64,000 nt of DNA. It comes from Colwellia sp. C2M11 (GTDB lineage: Bacteria; Pseudomonadota; Gammaproteobacteria; Enterobacterales; Alteromonadaceae). Positions 45,402-54,765 of this stretch are shown one piece after another. A program made the position numbers and the translations under genes. The stretch spans positions 1-64,000 of the forward strand of contig NZ_JAHKQD010000036.1 of assembly GCF_018860915.1 (NCBI RefSeq), in the 5' to 3' direction. The notes below the pieces were generated by a model. The model saw only the letters and a list, made by a program, of their open reading frames with translations, was not told the DNA's origin and made no database searches. Positions within the stretch are counted from its first letter, which is position 1; each line of letters opens with the position of its first letter.

Positions 45402-46574
45402 TTGATGCACATAATCACTACATACTTCCCAAAGATAATAAGCAACTTAATATTGATAAGTTGCTTATTAATATCTGTTCATTGTGCAGCTAATGACGAA
45501 AGTGACAATGAAAAAGCAAAACAGCGCAACAGCGCTCGACTCAACAATGTTCAGCAAGAAATTGCCAAACAAGAATCAAATATTTTTAACACCAACAAAG
45601 CAAGAGCGACTTTAGAGAGACAATTAAAAAATGACGATCTAGCAATTGCTAAAGTAGCCAAAGCAATAAATGATACTGAGCAATCATTAAAAAGTACTCA
45701 AGAGAAAATAACGTCATTAAGTGAAGAAAAACAACAACTAACCTCACAAAAAATAACACAAGAAAAATTACTCGCCAAACAGCTTCGCTCGGCTTATACC
45801 ACAGGCCAACATGATTATTTAAAGCTATTATTAAACCAACAACAAAGTGAAAAAATCCAACGTACTATTACTTATTATCAATATATGAATAAAGCTCGGA
45901 TTAATGAAATTGAAAAGTTTCAAACGACCATCGAGCAGTTAGTACAGGTTACTTCACAACACCAAGCACAAGTAGAAAATTTAAAAACACTCAAAATGAA
46001 CCAGCAAAAACAACGTGCTATATTAAATGATAATAAAAGCAATCGTAGTAAAACGCTGGAATCTTTAAGCAAAGAACTACTATCAAGTAAACAACAATTG
46101 GCCAAATTAAAAACTGATGAAGCTAACTTGGCCGCCGCCCTACAAAAACTCACAGAAATTATTCGTGCCGAAATTGATTTAAACGGATTAAGTAAACTTA
46201 AACATAAATTGTCATGGCCGGTTAAAGGCCGATTATTACGTAGTTTTGGTAGTAAAAAACAAGGTTATTTAAAATGGAAAGGTGTTTTACTCGGCGCTTC
46301 TATTGGTAGCCAAGTACAAGCGATATATAACGGCACGGTAATCTTTTCTGATTGGTTAAAAGGTTATGGTTTATTAACGGTTATAGATCACGGTAATGGC
46401 TATATGAGCCTATACGCCCATAATCAAACATTGTTAAAATCAGTTGGAGACCGAGTAGAAACCGGTGAGCCTATAGCACTTGTAGGGCAAAGTGGTGGGC
46501 AAGATCGCCCAGGGCTCTATTTTGAAATTCGTCATCAGGGCAAGGCGGTTAATCCTAAATTATGGTGCCGCTAA
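45402..46574 (+). CDS. envC: Murein hydrolase activator EnvC
   Basis: Periplasmic divisome protein that activates amidases AmiA/AmiB at the septum through FtsEX. Signal peptide (about 1-28, LILISCLLISVHCAAN), long coiled coil at about 35-265 and a C-terminal LytM/M23 domain (KLSWPVKGRLLRSFG, GVLLGASIGSQVQAIYNGTV, LLTVIDHGNGYMSLYAHNQ, GLYFEIRHQGKAVNPKLWC). As in EnvC generally the LytM site looks degenerate for zinc, consistent with an activator, not an enzyme. Starts 121 bp after gpmI. Confidence 0.95.
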   Translation: MMHIITTYFPKIISNLILISCLLISVHCAANDESDNEKAKQRNSARLNNVQQEIAKQESNIFNTNKARATLERQLKNDDLAIAKVAKAINDTEQSLKSTQEKITSLSEEKQQLTSQKITQEKLLAKQLRSAYTTGQHDYLKLLLNQQQSEKIQRTITYYQYMNKARINEIEKFQTTIEQLVQVTSQHQAQVENLKTLKMNQQKQRAILNDNKSNRSKTLESLSKELLSSKQQLAKLKTDEANLAAALQKLTEIIRAEIDLNGLSKLKHKLSWPVKGRLLRSFGSKKQGYLKWKGVLLGASIGSQVQAIYNGTVIFSDWLKGYGLLTVIDHGNGYMSLYAHNQTLLKSVGDRVETGEPIALVGQSGGQDRPGLYFEIRHQGKAVNPKLWCR

Positions 46575-46679
46575 ACCATACTTCAACTTATATATTACAA
46601 AGAACCATAAAAGTTACTACTAAAAAACACAGTCAAATGTTACTCTTTTAAAACCCCTACTATTATAAAAACTTATTAA

Positions 46680-47456
46680 ATGATTTCAGCTGTTTCGAAA
46701 TTCGCACTCCTTATTATTCTATTTATTATCAGTGTATTACACAGCACATCTATACAAGCCCAAGCTATACGCGTGGCGATTGTTATCGATGACATTGGTT
46801 ATCGTTATACCGACAAAGATGTTTTATCATTACCTGGCGCTATTACTTTCTCTATTTTACCTCATACCCCTTACGGTAAAAAAATAGCGATTATAGCCAA
46901 CGAAAAGAATAATGATGTAATGCTGCATATCCCAATGGAAGCTGAAAATGGTAAAAAATTAGGTCCTGGTGGGCTCACTAGCACCATGAATGAAGAAGAA
47001 ATCTTAGCAAGTTTAGGCAATTCTTTAGCTGATATACCTTTTGCTATTGGTATCAACAATCATATGGGTAGTCATTTAACACAATTAAATAAACCCATGA
47101 CTTGGACGATGAACTTTTTAAAACAACATCACTTACTTTTTTTAGACAGTAAGACAAGTCCAGATTCAAAAGCAGGAGATATCGCAAAGTTAATTGGAGT
47201 GCCTATACGAAACAGACATGTTTTTCTCGATAATCATTTAACCGACAGTTATATTACTCAGCAATTTCAATCTTTAGTGCGTTTTGCTAAGTCACAAAAA
47301 ACAGCTATTGCTATAGCACACCCGCACCCCGAAACAATTCAAACACTAAAGCGTTTAATTCCAACACTAGCACAAGAAAATATTGAACTAGTACCTTTAT
47401 CTGCTTTATATAAAACCATAGAAAACGTATCAACAGAAGTAGCAAGCAATGAATAA
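46680..47456 (+). CDS. Divergent polysaccharide deacetylase family protein (YibQ)
   Basis: 258-residue exported protein with signal peptide (about 1-28) and a divergent NodB-like barrel: VAIVIDDIGYRYTDKDVLSLPGAITFSILPHTP, DVMLHIPMEAE, GINNHMGSHLT, LFLDSKTSPDSKA and AIAIAHPHPETI. Part of the conserved gpmI-envC-yibQ group. The biochemical activity of this subfamily is not established; a role in envelope polysaccharide processing is inferred. Confidence 0.9.
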   Translation: MISAVSKFALLIILFIISVLHSTSIQAQAIRVAIVIDDIGYRYTDKDVLSLPGAITFSILPHTPYGKKIAIIANEKNNDVMLHIPMEAENGKKLGPGGLTSTMNEEEILASLGNSLADIPFAIGINNHMGSHLTQLNKPMTWTMNFLKQHHLLFLDSKTSPDSKAGDIAKLIGVPIRNRHVFLDNHLTDSYITQQFQSLVRFAKSQKTAIAIAHPHPETIQTLKRLIPTLAQENIELVPLSALYKTIENVSTEVASNE

Positions 47457-47472
47457 TAATTCACTATTTTTC

Positions 47473-48269
47473 TTATAATTTAATATTATTTTCTCTTAAT
47501 ATTTGATGTAAGTACTTAACAGGAATGGCATAAGTAATACCACTAGGATTACTAATAACAGCTTCTTTTGTTGCTTGTACAAACACCTTATTGATAACAC
47601 CCAAGACTTCACCAGTTTTCATGTCGTACATAGCGCTACCACTATTACCAGGGTAAGCCGTTGCATCAAGTTGATACGCCAAATAAGGGTTTCGCATACG
47701 TTTAAGCATTTTTAAATTAATTTGTTCTGCTGCTTGTGCTGGCACAACTGTCGGTGTAGTACTAGCGATTATGCCTCGATGAGTCACTGGATATAAACCG
47801 AGAACAGTGCCAATAGGAAAGCCTGTAAACGCTACATAAGTACCGTCTCCACGAAATTTTTCATCAGCTAAGTCAATGCTGGTAAAGCCGATCCTGATAG
47901 TTTTAAAATGGCTAAATCATATAACTCAGAAGTAACAACAATTTCAGCTTGCCTAACTTTCGCTTTTTTACCTGAGCCAATGAAAACTGCCATTTTTTGC
48001 AATAAACTTTCATCTAATTCAGTTGGTAAAACATGAGCATTGGTTACCACATAATGTCCATCACCAATAACAAATCCTGTTCCACGTAAAATATTTTGTG
48101 GTCGACTCGTCGGTGTATGAATACCAATACCAACGACTGAGGGTTTGACCTTGGCAACTACATCCACAAATTCTGCTTGTGCTTCCTTTAATGGTGTAAA
48201 AGCAACTATCAGCAATACTATAAAAAACATTTTAAACATAACGAGCTCTATCTGAATTAATTTCATCAC
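47473..48269 (-). pseudogene. Trypsin-like serine protease, frameshifted
   Basis: Two leftward reading frames encode one exported trypsin-like (S1/HtrA protease domain) protein. The first (48269 to about 47868) has a signal sequence (VMFKMFFIVLLIVAFTP), GTGFVIGDGHYVVTNAHVLP with the catalytic His, and YDLAILKLSGSALP with the Asp, then hits a stop. The second frame, offset by one base, reads on from SIDLADEKFRGDGTYVAFTG through GFPIGTVLGLYPVTHRGIIAS and AYPGNSGSAMYD with the catalytic Ser to a stop at 47473. Loss of one base around 47877-47890 explains the break. All triad residues are intact, so this is either a recent pseudogene or a sequencing error. No PDZ domain follows. Reconstructed length about 265 residues. 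Confidence 0.85.
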
Positions 48270-48697
48270 ACTACTCTACGCAATTTTTTATTTAACAACC
48301 ATAATTAATCATAAGCTAATTTTAATCATTCCCTTTATTGGCAGTTGTACTTCATCTAGAGTAGATAAATGAACGTACAATTATTATTAAATTATTAGCC
48401 AAGTGATAAGCACCATTTTATTATATTAGTCTATACTCTACTGATAGCCTAAAACATTAGCATATGGTGTTCATTTGCTATGGTATTATTTTGCTCTATA
48501 GTAAGGTTTATATAGGCTATAATAATAAATTAATATTTATTTAGTTAACATTCACTAAATATTTGTTTATATTGGTTAAAGTATAATGATTCAAGTGCCT
48601 CTATACAAAATGGTGTTTTAGTATGATATGGAATTCAAAATGGCTCATGAAAACATTAATGTTAACATTTGTATTAACATGAAAACTTGGAAATTAA
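48270..48697. other. Intergenic region upstream of the exosortase-associated acyltransferase
   Basis: 428 bp of AT-rich DNA. Contains a perfect 12-bp palindrome AACATTAATGTT (48652-48663) overlapping ATGTTAACAT (48659-48668), about 30-45 bp before the acyltransferase start, a possible operator. A sigma-54-like match near 48466-48478 has a 9-base instead of 10-base GG-GC spacing and is not accepted. No gene seen. Confidence 0.4.
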
Positions 48698-49522
48698 ATG
48701 AACTGGAATAAACGCCTACTAAATACACCTATTATTGGTGATATCACCAAAAAAATAGCCTCAATCAAGGTTAGTCGTGATGCTTATAATATTGCTGAGC
48801 ATTTCACTCAGTTTTTAGAACCCCAAGTTGCCATTAACAATGAATTAAAAGAAGAAGCTTTTAAAATACGTCACAATGTTTACTGTGAAGAATTAGCTTT
48901 TGAAGATATAAAAGAAGGTGGACTAGAAAAAGATGAGTTCGACGATCAATCAATTTTTTCTTTAATCAAGCACAAGCCTTCAAATACATATACCAGCTGC
49001 GTTCGTATTGTTAATATTCAGCAATCGGATCAGCTTTTGCCAATAGAAAAATTCTGCCTCGACTCCATTACAAACGAAGAACTGCACCCCAAAAACTTTA
49101 ATCGCTCTGAAATTGCTGAAATTTCACGATTAGCAGTAAAATCTGATTTTAGGCGTCGTAAAACGGATCAATTTAAGGGCTCGGCTACCGGTGCTATTCA
49201 AGAAACTACATACTCTGAAGTAGAGTTACGTTGCTTCCCATTTATCGCTATTGGTTTATACATGGCAGCAGCAACCATGGCGATTGATACCGGTGTGAAA
49301 CATGTTTATGTCATGATGGAGCCAAGGCTTGCTCGAAGCATGAAGTTTGTTGGCATAAAGTTTCAACAGTTAGGCGACCCTATTGAATACCACGGATTAA
49401 GAGCACCCTATTATATTAGCCCGGATATCTTTCTTGAAAATTTATCGCCTGGCTTCCAACATTTATATCAATCGATAGAGCATGATATTAGCGGGCAATT
49501 AAACAGCATTAGCTTAGCTTAA
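48698..49522 (+). CDS. PEP-CTERM/exosortase system-associated acyltransferase
   Basis: 274-residue GNAT-fold protein of the group found with exosortase loci and related in fold to acyl-homoserine-lactone synthases. Typical stretch: EEAFKIRHNVYCEELAFED, GLEKDEFDDQSIFSLIKHKPS, RSEIAEISRLAVKSDFRRRK (acyl-donor binding region) and VYVMMEPRLARSMKFVGIKF. The acyl donor and acceptor are unknown; a role in modifying the polymer or its precursors is inferred from genome context. Monocistronic, followed by a strong terminator, convergent with the PrsT-like gene. Confidence 0.87.
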   Translation: MNWNKRLLNTPIIGDITKKIASIKVSRDAYNIAEHFTQFLEPQVAINNELKEEAFKIRHNVYCEELAFEDIKEGGLEKDEFDDQSIFSLIKHKPSNTYTSCVRIVNIQQSDQLLPIEKFCLDSITNEELHPKNFNRSEIAEISRLAVKSDFRRRKTDQFKGSATGAIQETTYSEVELRCFPFIAIGLYMAAATMAIDTGVKHVYVMMEPRLARSMKFVGIKFQQLGDPIEYHGLRAPYYISPDIFLENLSPGFQHLYQSIEHDISGQLNSISLA

Positions 49523-49554
49523 TAAACATTCATACTAACCAAATAAGCGTATAA

Positions 49555-49586
49555 AAATAAAGGAGCAATATAATGCTCCTTTATTT
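49555..49586. terminator. Bidirectional terminator, acyltransferase / PrsT gene
   Basis: Perfect 13-bp stem AAATAAAGGAGCA (49555-49567) / TGCTCCTTTATTT (49574-49586), 6-base loop, between two convergent stop codons. The AT-rich outer stem supplies U-rich tracts in both directions. Confidence 0.85.
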
Positions 49587-49612
49587 AGTTGAAGTTATCA
49601 GTAAGTTATTTA

Positions 49613-52360
49613 TTATTTTGATAGCTTCTGTTTTTTCTCTTTTTGTGCAGGTGTTATCGCTGTAACTTCCGCTAAAATAAGCTTAGCTTCTTCATTATCA
49701 TTATTCGCTAATAATGCTTCGGCAAGGTTCAATGCTATATCAATATCCTTACCTTTCGCTAATTCATAAGCTTCTTTTGCTTTCGTTAACGCCTCGGCCT
49801 TATTACCTGACTTTAATAAAACTTGAGCATAAGTATCAACCACATTCGGTATTTCGCTCGTAATACCATAAGCTTGCTCTGCGTATTTTAATGCTTGAGT
49901 AAACTCTCCTTTGTCCATATAAAGCCATGACAAGTTGTTTAATACCACCACATTATTGGGTGAAACGGTAATAAGACGCTCATACTCACTAATCGCTTTA
50001 TCTTGATTTTCAGCTAAATACATATTCGCTAAATGTAAACTCACATTAGGATTAACTTTATTGTCTAAAGCTTCCTTCGCGACATGCTGCTCAAGCAACG
50101 CTATTGCTTCTGGTTTCTGATTATTTCCTTCAAACGCAAAGGCAAGATGATTAGCGTTATTACCACTAGGCTTTATTTGGTAAAACTGTTGTAGTTTAGG
50201 TATTGCTACGGCGAATTTTTTCTCAAGTAAGAGGATTCGTCCTTCGATACCTGCACGTAAATCTTTATTAAGATCAAATTGCTCCAAGCTTTCAAGGAAT
50301 GATTTAGCCTCATCCACACGCTTGTTATCTAACAAGACCTGCATTTTAACCAGGTGAAGAATTAAATTTTGAGGATGCTTTTTAAAGGCGTCTTGTAATA
50401 CACTTAGCGCTCTATCAGGCGATCTTTTTTTAATCCAGTAATCAGACAGTAACAAGACAGGCTCAATATGATAAGTATTCGTTTTACGCCACTTTTCTAA
50501 TATTAAGAAAACATCTTTGCCTTCAGCTTGTCTCGCATTCGAAGCAAGTAATAACTGCCAATAACGCTTAGGCGTTTTAGTCGTTAGCTCGTAGCCGTCT
50601 AAAATAGCGCTAGCCTGCTTGAATTTTTCGACTCGCATTAATGCTTCTGATAAAAGTATGCCATATTGAATATCATCAGTATTACGCTCTTGCACTTGTG
50701 TAATAACATTTAAGCCTTCCTCACCCTGATGAAATGCTAAATATTGGCGTAGTATTTCAATATTATTTGGATGGGCTTTTAGTGCTTGCTCAGTCAACAA
50801 TGTTGCTTGTTTTATATCTTTTTGATGGCTAGCAAGCTGTACCATTTGTGTCAGTGCGAAGACATTATTCGGTTCCACTTCTAAACTTTTCGCTAATGCC
50901 GCTTTACCCTGCTCTAATTCATTTTTCTTAAAAAAGATGTTTGCTTGTAGATTATAGCCACTCGCCTTATCTGGGTATTCTTTTAGCCACTTATCAGCTA
51001 TTTTACTCGCTCTTGGCAAATCTCCTAACTTAATGGATGCAAACGCTAAGGCAAGCTCTGCTGATACTAATTCTGGACTTTGCTGTAAAGCTAATTCTAA
51101 TGTCTCAACACCTGATGGATCGTTCATCATTAATTTCAATATACCCGATCTTGCTGTTTGCTCTGCAGTCATGTCATTAGCACTAGCAGCTTGTTCCGCT
51201 AGTTTTTGTGCTTCATCAACAGCACCTACTTCTAATAATTCATAACTTAATGTTGATAAAAATTGAGCATTGTCTTTCGATGAAGGATCATAACCTGTTA
51301 ATGTTTCACTAATATCATCAATAAAGCCCAGCTGTAGTTGGCTTACGGCAAGCATTCTTCTAGCTGGATTATCGATAGGAAGATACTCCACAATATCTTT
51401 TAAGTGAAAATTACTTTGTTCATAGTTTTGCAAATAGAACGCACTAGCACCTGCGACCAACTTCAATCTAAAAGTATTAAAGCCTGAGCTTAAAGACTGA
51501 TTAGCATACTCGCTTGCCGTTTTATAATCTTTATTTTCAAAGCGTGTCACTGCTTTAATGTACTGTAAAAACGGCTGTGTCGGTACGGTAGCCAATATTG
51601 CATCAGCAATCTCTTCCGCTTCTTTAAGCTGACCATTTTTCAATAACGCATCAGCAATAAATAATTGCACTTTTCCTGAACTAGGCTGCAGTTGAAAATA
51701 CTGCTTAAAACTATCTACCGCTAAAGCAAAGTTTTGGTCTGCTATCGCTATTTGCCCTTGTAACATCAAAGCATCCACATTATTAGGTGTTGCTGTAAGA
51801 ATACGCTGAACTAATGTACTGGCATGAGGAATATCTTGCTCAGAAAATGCTAAATATGCACTTGCTAACATACTGTAACTATCACTTTCTGAAAACGCTA
51901 ATGCGGCCTCAACTGTTGCTTGTGCTAGCGCTTTATCATTTGTACGTAAAGCTGCCATAGTTTTATATGCAAGGTATTGTGCACTAGGAGCCGAAAGCAG
52001 TTTTTCTTGTTCGGTTAATGATAAAATATCTTCATCATATTCCATCAACATATAAGCACGAGCTAGTAAAGGAAGCACTTTATCTATAGTAAATTTTAGC
52101 TGGTTAGCACGATTTAATTCTTTAGCTGCATTTTCAGCGTCGCCATCATTTAAATAAAGTTGCCCCAACAAGAATCGTGCTTTAGCATTTTTTGCATCAA
52201 TTTTAATGGCATTCTTTAATGAAATAATCGCTGTATTGTTTTGTTTTTCTGCAATTAAACTTTCTGCTTTACTGATATACGTTTGTGCCGTTTCATTATC
52301 GCCACACGCTGATAGTGCAATAACAATACTTGCACAAACCATTGATTTTAAAAATTTCAT
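49613..52360 (-). CDS. prsT: PrsT-like TPR lipoprotein of the PEP-CTERM/exosortase system
   Basis: 915-residue exported protein built almost wholly of TPR repeats. It begins with a lipoprotein signal (MKFLKSMVCASIVIALSAC, lipid Cys about 19), then KAESLIAEKQNNTAIISLKN and LGQLYLNDGDAENAAKELNR-like TPR units up to the C-terminus. This architecture is the PEP-CTERM system TPR-repeat lipoprotein PrsT, thought to act in the periplasm or outer membrane in assembly or export of the surface polymer. Last of the leftward operon manC-manB-wecBC-prsT, but an intrinsic terminator 37 bp before its start may set its level. Ribosome site AAGGGAAG. Confidence 0.88.
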   Translation of the reverse strand: MKFLKSMVCASIVIALSACGDNETAQTYISKAESLIAEKQNNTAIISLKNAIKIDAKNAKARFLLGQLYLNDGDAENAAKELNRANQLKFTIDKVLPLLARAYMLMEYDEDILSLTEQEKLLSAPSAQYLAYKTMAALRTNDKALAQATVEAALAFSESDSYSMLASAYLAFSEQDIPHASTLVQRILTATPNNVDALMLQGQIAIADQNFALAVDSFKQYFQLQPSSGKVQLFIADALLKNGQLKEAEEIADAILATVPTQPFLQYIKAVTRFENKDYKTASEYANQSLSSGFNTFRLKLVAGASAFYLQNYEQSNFHLKDIVEYLPIDNPARRMLAVSQLQLGFIDDISETLTGYDPSSKDNAQFLSTLSYELLEVGAVDEAQKLAEQAASANDMTAEQTARSGILKLMMNDPSGVETLELALQQSPELVSAELALAFASIKLGDLPRASKIADKWLKEYPDKASGYNLQANIFFKKNELEQGKAALAKSLEVEPNNVFALTQMVQLASHQKDIKQATLLTEQALKAHPNNIEILRQYLAFHQGEEGLNVITQVQERNTDDIQYGILLSEALMRVEKFKQASAILDGYELTTKTPKRYWQLLLASNARQAEGKDVFLILEKWRKTNTYHIEPVLLLSDYWIKKRSPDRALSVLQDAFKKHPQNLILHLVKMQVLLDNKRVDEAKSFLESLEQFDLNKDLRAGIEGRILLLEKKFAVAIPKLQQFYQIKPSGNNANHLAFAFEGNNQKPEAIALLEQHVAKEALDNKVNPNVSLHLANMYLAENQDKAISEYERLITVSPNNVVVLNNLSWLYMDKGEFTQALKYAEQAYGITSEIPNVVDTYAQVLLKSGNKAEALTKAKEAYELAKGKDIDIALNLAEALLANNDNEEAKLILAEVTAITPAQKEKKQKLSK

Positions 52361-52380
52361 TTAACTTCCCTTAAAATAAA

Positions 52381-52402
52381 AAGACCACTGAGTAGTGGTC
52401 TT
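52381..52402 (-). terminator. Intrinsic terminator or attenuator between wecBC and prsT
   Basis: Read on the minus strand: AAGACCACT / AGTGGTCTT stem (52402-52394 with 52389-52381), 4-base loop, directly followed by TTTTATTTT. It lies in the 49-bp gap between the fusion gene and prsT, so most transcripts probably end here with readthrough feeding prsT. Confidence 0.8.
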
Positions 52403-52409
52403 CTTGCAA

Positions 52410-54683
52410 TTAGGCTCTAGTATTTAACATAGTAGTATTTAGTGATAAATTAGTATAACACTCGTGATCTGTAACTAAAATAATTACATCAGCCCACTCA
52501 TCCATTTCATCAATTGTTTTTATTCGTGGGCAATCCCAACTTTCAACATAAGGATCATGATAACTAACCTCAACACCAGCTAAATTAAAGTATTCTAAAA
52601 CAGTTTCAGCTGGAGATTCTCGACAATCATCAACGTTTGCTTTATAGGCAACACCTAGAATACCAACTTTTTTATTTTTAACATCTGCGCCTAATAAATC
52701 TAAGGCTTGCTGTGCAACTATACTAGGTCGTTTATCATTAATTGCTCTTGCTAAACGAACCAATTCACCTGACTTAGTATTTTCTACCAAAAACCATGGG
52801 TCAATTGGAATACAATGACCACCAACACCTGGGCCTGGTGTTAAAACATTCACACGTGGATGTCTGTTTGCTAAGCGAATAACTTCATAAACATCGACTT
52901 TTAGCTCTTTAGCAATTTCAGATAGCTCATTCGCAAAGGCAATTCCCACATCACGAGAAGTGTTTTCAACTAATTTAATACACTCTGCTGTAGTCAAATC
53001 GGTTAAGAATACCTCTCCCTTAACAAAACTTTGGTAGATGGTTTTTACTTTTAATTGTGCTACTTCATTACTCGCACCAATTATGCGGTCATTGTGAACC
53101 AGTTCATGCAAGGTTTGCCCTGGTATTGCTCTCTCAGGACAATGAATAACATCAATAGATAAACCTACATCTTTAAAGCGTTCTTCAACCATTAAGCTTG
53201 TTTGTGGTGAAATAGTTGACTCTACAATAACCGTTTGACCATTTTTAGCTACTTTAGCAATAGCATCAACTGCACTAAAAACATAAGAGCGATCACAACT
53301 ATTATTTTGATGTGGAGTAGGCACAGCAACTAGATAGGTTTCACTTGAAGGTATTTCTGTACTAGCTGTTAAAAATTTCTGACTAACAACTTGCTTAATT
53401 AATTCAGGTAAGCCGGCTTCATCAAATGGGCATTCAGCTCGATTAATAGCATCAACTTTATCACGATTTAAATCTACTCCCGTAACACTATAACCCGCTT
53501 GTGCCAACAAGCTTGCGATAGGTAACCCCATATAGCCCATACCAATTACCGCTATAGTTTCATTTTTTGCATCAATAATTTCATCGAATTCATTTGATTC
53601 AACATTAGTGATAATATCTAAAATCAATTCAGCGACATGACCATCACCGAATGGGTTTGTCCAACTAAAGTCACCATTTGACTGTGATAACCATTTATCT
53701 GCAGCAGCTAAGGCTTTATCAGCATCCCTACCAACAAGTACATTAGCACCAACCTCTATAGACTCTGGACGTTCAGTATTCTCACGTAAAGTAATACACG
53801 GCACCCCTAATAAACAGGCCTCTTCTTGAATACCACCAGAATCAGTCAAAATTAACTGAGCATGTTTTTGTAGTTGAATAAAATCTAAATAACCAATAGG
53901 TGGGATTAATTTCAAATAGCCAGGTACTTCAATACCAAATTCTTTTAATTTTGCTTGAGTTCTAGGATGTATAGGCCAAACAATTGTTTGACTATATTTT
54001 GCATGTAATTTATCAAACAAGGCTAATAGTTCTAATAAATTAGCCATTACATCAACATTAGATGCTCTATGCGCGGTCACTAGAAAAAAGTTACCTGACT
54101 TAACAGATAAATCATCCAAAATAGTACTAGAGCTCGCAGAAATATCTAAATGTTGGAATAAAGAGTCTGAAACCGTATTACCAACAGTGAAAATTTTATC
54201 AGAATCGATGCCTTCTTTTGCTAATATAGCATGTTGATTTGGCCCTACTGCAAATAAAAAATCACTAATATGATCCGTCATAATGCGATTAGTTTCTTCT
54301 GGCATAGCTTTATCATAACTACGAAGGCCAGCCTCGATATGCCCAACTTTAATACCAAGTTTAGAAGCAGCTAATGCACCCGCTAGCACAGTATTGGTAT
54401 CCCCTTGAACAAGTACTACATCCGGCTTCTCCAGAATAAGAATAGGCTCCATTTTAATTAAAATATTACCCGTTTGATTACTATGTAACCCGGAACCAAC
54501 ACCTAAATTATAATGAGGGGCTGGTAAATGTAATTCTTTAAAAAAGATACTATCCATTTCTTCTGAGTAATGCTGATTCGAATGGATTATAAAATAAGGA
54601 ATGTCACGCTTCTGACATTCACGAATAACAGGTGCCATTTTGATGATTTCGGGGCGGGTGCCAACGATAATCCCTATTTTCAT
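52410..54683 (-). CDS. Bifunctional UDP-GlcNAc 2-epimerase / UDP-ManNAc dehydrogenase fusion
   Basis: 757 residues joining two enzymes that are normally separate. Residues 1 to about 360 are a WecB-type non-hydrolysing epimerase (GTRPEIIKMAPVI, VQGDTNTVLAG, HIEAGLRSYDKAMPEETNR, TDSGGIQEEACLLGVPCITLRENTERPES). After a short acidic linker (about 361-374), residues 375-757 are a WecC-type dehydrogenase (IAVIGMGYMGLPIASLLAQA, VESTISPQTS, GPGVGGHCIPIDPWFLV with catalytic Cys624). Combined reaction: UDP-GlcNAc to UDP-ManNAc to UDP-ManNAcA, using NAD+. The reading frame is continuous, so the fusion is not a frameshift artefact in this sequence. The C-terminus ends soon after DVIILVTDHECY. Confidence 0.92.
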   Translation of the reverse strand: MKIGIIVGTRPEIIKMAPVIRECQKRDIPYFIIHSNQHYSEEMDSIFFKELHLPAPHYNLGVGSGLHSNQTGNILIKMEPILILEKPDVVLVQGDTNTVLAGALAASKLGIKVGHIEAGLRSYDKAMPEETNRIMTDHISDFLFAVGPNQHAILAKEGIDSDKIFTVGNTVSDSLFQHLDISASSSTILDDLSVKSGNFFLVTAHRASNVDVMANLLELLALFDKLHAKYSQTIVWPIHPRTQAKLKEFGIEVPGYLKLIPPIGYLDFIQLQKHAQLILTDSGGIQEEACLLGVPCITLRENTERPESIEVGANVLVGRDADKALAAADKWLSQSNGDFSWTNPFGDGHVAELILDIITNVESNEFDEIIDAKNETIAVIGMGYMGLPIASLLAQAGYSVTGVDLNRDKVDAINRAECPFDEAGLPELIKQVVSQKFLTASTEIPSSETYLVAVPTPHQNNSCDRSYVFSAVDAIAKVAKNGQTVIVESTISPQTSLMVEERFKDVGLSIDVIHCPERAIPGQTLHELVHNDRIIGASNEVAQLKVKTIYQSFVKGEVFLTDLTTAECIKLVENTSRDVGIAFANELSEIAKELKVDVYEVIRLANRHPRVNVLTPGPGVGGHCIPIDPWFLVENTKSGELVRLARAINDKRPSIVAQQALDLLGADVKNKKVGILGVAYKANVDDCRESPAETVLEYFNLAGVEVSYHDPYVESWDCPRIKTIDEMDEWADVIILVTDHECYTNLSLNTTMLNTRA

Positions 54684-54765
54684 TTGTAAATCCTTAATTA
54701 TTTAAAATTTTTTAATATAGTATTCAGTGTACTTTGCTAGCACTATTTTTTCAGCGTTTTTTTAA

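Noticed and set aside
47868..47895. Programmed ribosomal frameshift in the serine protease gene
   Set aside because: No slippery heptamer or downstream structure stands out at the junction; a one-base deletion is the simpler explanation.
48338..48356. TTGGCAG sequence resembling a -24 box
   Set aside because: The matching -12 position reads TTC, not TTGC.
48466..48478. Sigma-54-like promoter (TGGTGTTCATTTGCT) before the acyltransferase
   Set aside because: GG and GC are 9 bases apart, and sigma-54 requires 10; the -24 box is also poor and lies over 200 bp from the gene.
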